Origin: Kalmusia sp. IMI 367209
Taxonomy: Eukaryota > Ascomycota > Dothideomycetes > Pleosporales > Didymosphaeriaceae
Direction: 5' to 3'
DNA length: 64,000 nucleotides
Assembly: GCA_027946365.1 (NCBI GenBank)
Contig: JAPEUQ010000001.1
Location: forward strand, 868,001 to 932,000
Positions 55,810 through 64,000 of the stretch are shown here, one piece after another. How positions within the stretch are numbered: the first letter of the stretch is position 1; each line of letters begins with the position of its first letter. The notes under the pieces are model-generated. The model did not search any database and was not told the origin of the DNA. It saw nothing but the letters and a program-made list of their open reading frames with translations. A program made the position numbers and the translations under genes.

Positions 55810-58641
55810 TCATGTTGGCTCTGACCAATCTACTTGCTCTGTTACAGGTGCGCCTCCAGCTGAATAAGCAATCTTCAGTCTCAGTCGTAATCTTGCAGGC
55901 GGTGGCTATTCCATCATTAGTGAGTTATCACAGAAGGTCTAGAAAGAAGTAGACTTACCCCATTAACTGCGGTCACCCTCATTTGCTGTGTAGCCTCCTG
56001 ACCTGCATCCAACTCACCCGTGCTGATGGGCTGCAGCTGAAGCTTTTGACTCTTTGGCACGGCAGCTTGCAAGCTCACCCCCGACAGGTGACTGAAGTTA
56101 CCGACATTGCGGAACCGAGCAAGTAGCTGGACGGCACTCGCATCGCGCTTCAGCTGGAACGTTACGTGTAGGTCGTTCTTGTTATATGCAATATGTGCTG
56201 GTGGACCGGACGCGACAGCCGGTGCTGAGGTTTGAGGTGGTGGGGAGGACATGCCACCGAGGATATCTAGTGATGATGCAGGTGGCGCTTGTGATTGCAT
56301 AGGTGCGGGAGAACCGCTCGAAGGGCCGGAGTTGAAAAGATCCATGATGTTTGCGACATTGGAGGGAGGAGGTGAGGTGGTCTGAGGCGCCGGTGACGAA
56401 GTTGAAGGACCGCCTCCACCGAGAATATCGGCTAGCAGGTCGGCGCTCTGAGCTTGTGAGCCATTCGTGGTGCCGTTGGCGTCCCCTGGTACACCAGAGT
56501 CACCCATAAGGTCGAGAAGAAGGTCTTCTGTCGCTGCTTGTGCAGGCTTCTTCTTCAGGACCTTGGATTGTCGTTTCTTAGTTGCTTCTCCTAATACTCG
56601 CTGTTCCTCGCGGATCTCTGGGGCAGGCATCTTCTCGAGCACTCCTCTTCGAATCTGATCGACGCCAAAGAGGTTGACGTATTCGACGGCACGTTGCTGA
56701 ATCTCAACGTCCAGGTTCGTACCAAATCGCTGCAGGAGTCGCCGCAACCGTTCAACCTGTGCAGGTTCATTCAGACGTGTTGTCAGCTTCATTGAGGCTG
56801 TGACAATGTACTGAGTGACAATTAGTCCGGCGTAGCTGCTGTTCAATATCGTGTCGAACAAGTCAACAATATCGCTCTCTTTCACTTCCTTGACAAGCTC
56901 CTCCTCTTCATACTGCCCACCTCTTAACAATGCATCGCCGTATTCGCCAATAACCCATGAGCCTGCAAGGGTCAATCCTTCCTGAGTAATGTCGTCTTTC
57001 AATGCAGCATAGAGCTTTTGGACTGAGTATGTCTGAAGATCCGGTGTCGTAGCAATGAGTCGGACAAAAGACGACAGTATTTGTTCCTTTACGTAGTTAC
57101 CAGCCTAGGAGAATTAGCAAAACATTGAGATCAGCAGAGAATTCGCCTACAAGCTTCAAGACACGCAGCATGGTATCGACGTGCCATCGCTTATTAGGGG
57201 CGAATCGGTCGGCTGCAATGCCAATTTGGCTCGTCATCACGGGCTTGAACTCATTATCGGCAACTTCCAAAAAGGCTAGCAATTCTCGGATCAAAACGCG
57301 AACGTTGCTCTCGTTGATCAAAGTGAAACTGAGGTCCAGTGCTCTCCTTCGAATGGAAATATCAGGGTCTCGGAGACAATCCAGAATGGTGTTTCGGTGA
57401 CGCTGCACTGCATTTGGCTCCACGGCGACGACCTTAATAAGGGTGTTGAGAGCAACATATCGGATGTTGTTGTCCCGATTTGACAGGAATTTACCAAGAA
57501 TGTTTACACCCAACACGCGGAGACCTGAATCGGCTTCGATGTCTAAAATAGTGAGGACAGCTTCATACAAGATCGAGTTTCCGACGTTTTTAGAGGATTC
57601 GGTGTTAGTTGCGACCTGTTCTGATTAGCACTGATGTTTAAAATTTTGCACTTGTCCTACCTGTGCTAGAATATCGTTAATCTGTTCGCTAACCCCTACA
57701 TCACCTCGACCCAGAACACGGAGTAGCTCCAAAAGCTTGCATTGTAGGAATGGATCCGTGATGCCCTGCACGTCGTGCTCTGGGGCATATCCAGACGCTG
57801 ATAACCCTTTCAAAATCTTGACCATGCTTGGCACTATCGGACGGAACTGGTCTCTGAGACCGTTCTCATCGTCCTCTGCCTCGTCCGCCTCGCACAGACT
57901 TATGACCAAATTTAGTCCGCAGATTAGGACACCGTGGTTTCGATCTTGGAGGAGTAGCTTTGCTTTTTCGAGAAAGTGTTCCTGGAGATCGGGCACCTTG
58001 CGACATATCCTCATGGCGCAGATGGCGGCTTTCCGCCGTATGTACGGGTTTGAGGCTGAAATTATTGTCTCGACTTCAGGGAACAGATCTCGTGCCATCT
58101 CGACGGAGGCAATGTTTCCGAGGGTGCAGAGGGCGAGACCGACAATGTACTGGTTCGGATGGTTCAGGTCGCTACGCAGTCGTTAGTAGTCTCACAAACA
58201 CTGGATGGTTGAGCATACTTCTTGAGCGAGTTTGTCACCAGCGTCAAGACCTCCTGATTCTCGTCCAACAGCAGCATGGTACCCAGATAGCCCAATCGCT
58301 TATCCGCAAAGCGCGGGGAAGCCAGGAGCTTAAGACATTCGATCTGACCGAAGTGTGTCCTCTCGCCTAGAGTGAAGAGGTACAAAAGCTTCGCGACATT
58401 GTTTCTCCTGCGGTGTTGTGAGCAGGCGCCCCCCTCCACTAACATGTGGGCGGTACACACCTCACACCTGAATCGTGGCTTTCCTCCCTGAAGCTTGCCC
58501 TGATGGCGGCGCTCTCCTTCTGGACCACGGCCCGCTCGTCGGCAATCGTCTTCGCGGCGCGCACATTGCGGATGAATTGCTTCACTAGCTATCTCTCAGT
58601 TTCAGCCCAGACCAGGCAGCGTAAGGCATACAGGAAGTCAT
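55810..58641 (-). CDS. APL4: AP-1 clathrin adaptor complex gamma subunit (gamma-adaptin)
   Basis: Seven exons, 58641-58632, 58584-58461, 58407-58219, 58171-57661, 57615-57151, 57104-55959 and 55905-55810, sum to 846 aa. Exon 1 is only 10 nt; joined to exon 2 it gives [20 protein letters not shown], the family N-terminus. The trunk includes [60 protein letters not shown] and [21 protein letters not shown] hinge follows with acidic/leucine boxes ([26 protein letters not shown]) and then an ear domain ([18 protein letters not shown]) ending VDWSEPT. It sorts cargo between trans-Golgi and endosomes. All splice choices are phase-consistent. Confidence 0.95.
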
Positions 58642-59268
58642 TGTGGTGGTCTCACGGACCCCACCTGGGCGGAATGTCGAAAATCACCAGGGCGAGCGCA
58701 GCGTAGGCTGGATCTTGTAGTGCTCCGACGTCAGGGTTTGAGGCGAAACGGGGAACTAGATCCGTGGTTAAGAGCTGCAATGGTGGCTGATATTTGGAGC
58801 ACTGCACCAAACCAGAAGCCGCAATGCAGCACGGCCAAAGGTCGGGCCGTCGCGCCTGCCTGCGGTGCCCAAAGGAGCTAGGCCAGTGCTCAAGGGCAGC
58901 TGATGTAACACGACCGAATGGCTTCCGCCGCCTTTCCGAGCGTTCCGTCATAGCCCCAAGTCCTGTGGCTCTCCTGTTTTTATGTATGCGCCTGCATGCG
59001 CCCGCAGATAGTCTTCGTCCGGTCGCCAGTCGATGACTTGATTAGGATTCTGCATCTTACAGACGTTGCCTCTTCGGACTGCGAAGCCACCCTTTAAAAG
59101 ACGAACCCTGTAATTCTTCACCAACCGTAACGCGCACCACGCCGCCTCGGGAATCACAAACGTGAGCCGAGCAATGATCAGCACTGACGGATGGGCTGAC
59201 ACCATCTTTAAGACCTCCATCACGCCCGCTCACGGCCGCAGCATGTTTGCATGTGCTTTTCTTTAAAC
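58642..59268. other. Divergent promoter region (gamma-adaptin / sterol acyltransferase)
   Basis: About 630 bp between outward-facing starts, with short frames but no protein-like content. Confidence 0.55.
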
Positions 59269-61154
59269 ATGGCTGAATCTTCGTCCATCGAAACGAGGCC
59301 CCAAAACGGGCATGCGCACGTTCACGAGCCACGCGCGCGCAAACCCACGCGAATCGATTTCCTACGGCCACGCTTGAGTGACGAGACGATTGGAACAAAT
59401 GGCCACGTCAACGGGGAGGCATCCGGCGCGTCAAGGTGGGTTCCAAGTGCTGCACGAACATCTACAGATGCCCAAGATAACAGCGATATGGATGCTGACA
59501 AGTACAGTGGCCGTACCACGCCCATTCCCGACAATGCGCCACCGTCAGTCAAGGCTACCTCTTCTGCGCGACGCCAGATACGGGCGGAGCAAAGACGACG
59601 AATCTTTCCCACCATCGAATACGTCGACCGCGTGTCACACTTTGATCCGTCGAGCGACTACCATGACTTCCGCGGCTTCTTCGTGCTGTTTTGGATCGGC
59701 TTGGCGATCATGGTTATAACGACCATGTTGCGCAACTACAAAGAGAATGGCTATCCTCTGAGTATCAGGCAATGGGACCTTTTCACAGAAAAGGTCTATG
59801 AATTGGCCATTTGCGATGGATTCATGGTGGCGTCTACTGCGCTTTCACTCCCACTACACAGACTCTTCATGAATAGCAGTGGCGTTCTGCGCTGGAGCAA
59901 GGGCGGCATGGCAGTACAGAGCATATACCAAGTTTTTTGGCTTGCATTTTGGTGCGCATATCCTTTTATTCGGGACTGGAGTTGGACAGCGCAGGTCTTC
60001 TTCACCCTGCACTTGCTTGCAATCTTCATGAAGATGCACTCATATGCGTGAGTAATATGGATCTGGCCAGAAACAATATTGACTGACCTGATATAGATTC
60101 TACAATGGCCATCTAAGCGAAACTAGACGACGACTCAACGATCTTGATACCCCGGACAATGCATCTAAGGCGGCAGCATATAGATACCCGGGTACACGTA
60201 CTCATCTTCACGAAATACCTCAGTCTCCATCCCACGAAAATCAGGAGGGAGACTCGGAAAAAGAGCGGCTTCGACAACTCCGCGACGACCTCGCGCATGA
60301 GCTGACATCTCCTCTTGGACACGTCTCGTACCCCGATAATCTCACAATCGCAAATTATGCGGATTTCGTATTCTGTCCTACTCTGTGTTATGAGTTGGAA
60401 TACCCTAGGACGCAATCCACTCGCTGGATGGAGCTCTTCTACAAGACTCTAGCGGTGTTTGGTTGCATCTTCCTTCTTACAATCACTACCGAGGAATTCA
60501 TTCTACCTGTCCTGGACGAATCTGCAATCGCACTGCAAGCATCCAGCAGTGCTTCGGAATTTGGTTTGATTCTTGGAGAAACGATAGGACGCCTCCTGTT
60601 CCCGTTCATGGTGGCTTTCCTGCTTGTCTTCCTCGTCATTTTCGAATACATCCTCGGCGCATTTGCAGAGATTACGCGTACGTACTCATCCTTTCATCCT
60701 TTAATCCTTGATCACCATGCTAAGCCTCGCAGGATTCGCCGATCGCCAATTCTTTGCAGATTGGTGGAATAGCTGCGACTGGCTGGAGTTTTCACGCGAA
60801 TGGAACAAGCCTGTGCACCACTTCTTCAGACGACACGTCTATTCAGCGTCGCGTGGTCACATGTCTCGGCCACTAGCGACTACCATCACCTTTTTCATCA
60901 GCGCGCTTGCACACGAACTTGTCATGGGTTGCATCACTAGGAAATTCCGCGGCTACGGTTTCATCGCCATGATGCTACAGATGCCGATTGTCCTAGTGCA
61001 GCGCTCCAAGTGGGTGAAGGGTCGAACCATTCTCAATAACGTGCTTTTCTGGTGCTCTATGATCCTCGGACTCGCAATGGTGAGTGACGGTTCTCTTGCC
61101 GTGTAAGAAAGTAGCTGACTCTTGCAGATGTGTGCCCTCTACGTCCTTGTCTAA
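59269..61154 (+). CDS. Sterol O-acyltransferase (ARE1/ARE2-like, MBOAT)
   Basis: Exons 59269-60047, 60097-60677, 60733-61079 and a 27-nt last exon, 61128-61154, encode 577 aa; an ATG at 59251 would add six residues. A disordered N-terminus precedes about eight to nine hydrophobic helices (VLFWIGLAIMVITTML, FFTLHLLAIFMKMHSY, LFPFMVAFLLVFLVIFEYIL). Family motifs are FFADWWNSCDWLEFSREWN (the FYxDWWN box), KPVHHFFRRHVY and the presumed catalytic His in FFISALAHELVMG. By family knowledge it esterifies sterols with acyl-CoA at the ER and supplies lipid droplets. It is divergent from gamma-adaptin. Confidence 0.95.
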
Positions 61155-61909
61155 TAGGCTCAAGATGACCTTTCTCAGTGACAGCTCTCTTTGTCATCAC
61201 GTATACCCCTTTGTTATCTAAGAGGACGCTGCTTCAGACTATGTAAAAACAATTCTCTCTGCCGTTAGGCTTGATACCCCTCTCGTTTCTTAGACTGTTG
61301 ATAGTGTGCTTTTATTTCGTGTATTCACATCCTCGTTCAGTGGTATAAACGAATTATTGTGTCCGTGTAGCATGCCAAGTCGACTGATGCGAAATTCGTC
61401 CTCAAGCCTGAGACATGGCACGGCCGCAGTCGCCCGTAAGGTATACCCAACGGAGGGTTCGACGGCCGAGTCGGCACTGCGAGCGAACGAGGGCCGAAAT
61501 GGTGGCGCTGTTGCGGCGCGGAACGGACCCTGCTTTAGTCTGGAACACCCCACGAAGCTTGGCAGGCCGTGGGTGCAAGGATGCTTGGTATGACGTTCTA
61601 TTCCCTGCTGTCGGCCTTGCTGGAAATGCCATGATGAACGTGGGCGTGTAAGCCTTGCTGTTTCTATTCCTTGCGCGTTTTCTTCTTCGTCCTAGAGGCT
61701 GACTTGATGTTCCATTCCTGCTTTATTTCCTTGTGCACGGTGTCTTGAATGCCTCGGAGCCGACGCCCACGGAATCATCGGGGATCTAGCAGAGACACCT
61801 AACGCGCCGTCACGCAATCCATCAAGTCCACCAAGTCCACCGAGAGCCTTAAAGCAGCTTCCTAACAACTTCTGCGGCTTCCTACGCATAGCTCGCGCGC
61901 GACAGAAGC
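61155..61909. other. Intergenic region, no gene seen
   Basis: About 750 bp; a short imperfect repeat (CAAGTCCAC twice) occurs near 61,824-61,843. No gene recognised. Confidence 0.5.
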
Positions 61910-64000
61910 ATGGCAGAGCTGCATCAGGCGCTAGAGTGCCTGCGCCTCAAAGACTTCGCCGACGTACCCACCGACAGCCTCTCCACCTTCCTCCCCGAGA
62001 TCTTCGCAAAAGCAGAACTCATAGCAAACTCAGTCCCTCCGCCTCCCAATGGCACGCCGTATGAGTCTTCAAGTCGAGCGCGAAACGACGCGAACGGCGC
62101 CAAATGCGCGGCCGACCTCACAGTGTCCAAGGCCCGGCGGCCGCCACACAGGGACACTGAGGCGCTGCAGAAGGCATGGGGGAAGCCGATGAAGCTAGGC
62201 GCAAAGGAGACAGCAACAGGAATTAGTGTGTTCAAGATGGCGGGGCATGATAGGCATGGAGCGTGGTTCGCGAGGACGAGTGTGCATGAGGGGCTGGGTT
62301 TTGCCAAGTGGAAGAAGGCTATGATGCGAGAGTTTCCGGCGAGTCTGGAAGTTCAAGGTGGCCCGGGAGAGGGAAATGTAAGGGGCATAGGCGGTGACCA
62401 GCGGTTAGAGGATATTGATGTTGAGGGCATTGGGAAGCTCGAAGGTAGGTTATTGTATTGGCTCAGCCTGAGCGCGGTAAAAAGAGTGTATAGAGCTGAC
62501 ATACTTGGCAGTTTACCAGCTATCAGCGCAGTTCCCCGGTCCTACCGCACCCCGAGAATTCATAACTCTCCTCCTGACCTCCCCTAATTGTCTAAGCGAT
62601 GCATCCAAAGTCGGCGACGTCACACCGCGCCATTATATGGTCGTCTCAATACCAGTGTCACATCCGGACGCACCCCTGCGGAATGGCATGGTTCGCGGAC
62701 AATATGAGTCTGTCGAAATGATTCGCGAAATCCCGCTTGCACCCTCCCGACACGCATCCGCCTCGACTTCCGATCTTCTCAAGCACGATCGCAAGAAATC
62801 TAGAGAAAGGGGCCATACGATAGGTTCTCCGGAATCGAGAGGGCCCGATGCAAAGGGTGAGAAGATCGACAGAATAGACCAAGCGGATGATGACGACCCA
62901 GAGACGAATCCGGTGGAATGGATAATGATAACCAGGAGTGATCCTGGGGGTGGTATACCGCGTTTTATGGTCGAGCGCAGTACACCGGCGAGTATCGTTC
63001 AGGACGCGGCCAAGTTCCTGGATTGGGCCTGTTCAAAAGATGATTTCTCCTCGGGAGAAGAAGACGAGCATTCCGTAGAAGACTTGCTAAGAACGAGCTC
63101 TGAACGCGAACCACGGTTATCAATTACAGAGAATAACGGCATACTAGCAGGCGTAGGAACAAGCATAGCAGATAGGCCAGCATCCATGCGACACCCCTCA
63201 CATCGAACCCTAAACAGTCAAACGGGAAATTCAATATCAGATACGGTAGATCCAGCAGTTTCACAAGCCGTCAACTCTCTCCACCGCACAGACTCACAAA
63301 GCTCCACCGTAAGCTCTTCATCTCTCGACTCCTTTGCTTCCGCCGAACAATTCAACACTGCCCCCGAAGGCCTCCCCATCTCCTCACCCTTATCTACCAT
63401 GTCCGACCAATCCATACCACTCCAATCCGGCGACTCCACCTCTGCCAAATCCAAATCCTCGAATACTCATACGACTCGCGAGCTCCAAAAAATCGAGCAA
63501 AAGCGCCAACAATTACACAAAAGTCTCGAGCAACAGCGCAACAAACACTACCAAGAGACGCAAGACGCCTCCGTAAAGTCAGCGAAGGAGCTCGAAAAAG
63601 CAGCCGAGAGGCACAAGCGGGAAAAGAAGAAGCAGGAGGAAAAGTTTGCAAAAGAAGTGCAAAAACTCGAGGCCCGACGCGAGCGCGAAACAAAGAAGTT
63701 GCTCGCCCGCCAGCAGAAAGAAGCTGATAAAACTAATCTGCAGAAAACGCAGCGCGAGCGCGACGAGTACAAGCAGCGCGCTGAACTGGCGGAACAGGAA
63801 CTCAAGTTGCTGAAAGAGCAGATTGGGGAGTTGCAGAGGGAAAATACGGCGCTGGTTGCGAAGATGGGAAAGACGGAGGGCGGGATGGAGGTTTTGAAAA
63901 GAGTGAGGGAGGAGCTGGAGGGCAAGCATGGACGAAATAGGGCGAGTTCCAGGAGCAGTGTTGAGAGTGGGCGGAGCCGGGGAAGCGGAAGTAAGAAGCA
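61910..64000 (+). CDS. DUF3074 START-like protein with C-terminal coiled coil, 3' partial
   Basis: Exon 1, 61910-62444, is joined at 62512 to an exon still open at the window end; at least 673 residues are visible. The N-terminal region includes LRLKDFADVPTDSLSTFLPE, WGKPMKLGAKETATGISVFK and GAWFARTSVHEGLGFAKWKK. After the intron it continues VYQLSAQFPGPTAPREFITL, HYMVVSIPVSHPDAP, ETNPVEWIMITRSDPGGGIP and FMVERSTPASIVQDAAKFLD. These fit the START/Bet v1-like DUF3074 fold of fungi, probably a lipid-binding pocket. A Ser-rich linker follows (SSTVSSSSLDSF). Then comes a long charged coiled coil (from RELQKIEQKRQQLHKSLEQQ to about ELQRENTALVAKM) running to the edge. No function is established for the family. 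Confidence 0.85.

Overview
This window is nuclear DNA of a filamentous ascomycete (Pezizomycotina; Dothideomycetes is my best guess, from impression rather than a search). Supporting signs are intron-rich genes with mostly 45-65 nt GT-AG introns, Zn2Cys6 and homeodomain/C2H2 regulators, ACS-family permeases, a sterol O-acyltransferase of the ARE type, and an AT-rich Tc1/mariner element. I reassembled gene models by hand from reading frames and splice signals. Exon sums were checked to be multiples of three, except for the two genes cut by the window edges and the GC-AG first exon proposed for the C2H2 gene.

Layout. 1-18.2 kb is accessory or metabolic DNA. It holds a fungal_trans regulator (cut by the left edge), a TauD/TfdA Fe(II)/2-oxoglutarate dioxygenase, two anion:cation-symporter-type MFS permeases, a carboxymuconolactone-decarboxylase-fold protein, a short-chain dehydrogenase, an F-box protein, a lineage-type single-pass membrane protein, a short Zn2Cys6 regulator and an epoxide hydrolase. 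18.8-25 kb holds an intron-containing tRNA-Lys(CTT), a small NTF2/SnoaL-like gene, a 2,074-bp Tc1/mariner element, and a secreted yellow/major-royal-jelly-type protein. The element ends 15 bp before that gene's ATG. 25.4-36.4 kb holds a Rab5/Ypt5 GTPase, a large non-coding interval, a C2H2 regulator, a CCCH plus RBR E3 ligase, and a GH53 galactanase.

37-64 kb is mostly housekeeping: SDHAF2/Sdh5, Prp24/SART3, mitochondrial uL22, Utp15, a homeodomain plus C2H2 regulator, another SDR, a BAG-domain membrane protein, a small secreted cysteine-rich protein, AP-1 gamma-adaptin, a sterol O-acyltransferase, and a DUF3074 START-like protein cut by the right edge.

How the genes fit together. The first 11 kb reads like a nutrient-scavenging group: regulator, oxygenase, two uptake permeases, an AhpD-fold enzyme and an SDR. 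Shared regulation is only inferred from proximity. The most notable structural features are the Tc1 element directly against the secreted-protein start codon, several unusual gene structures (GC-AG introns, a 10-nt first exon, a stop-free 51-nt intron, a BAG gene with no upstream in-frame ATG), and a Zn2Cys6 regulator that stops early beside an epoxide hydrolase with an altered nucleophile elbow. I did not find a clearly novel multi-gene defence or RNA-guided system.
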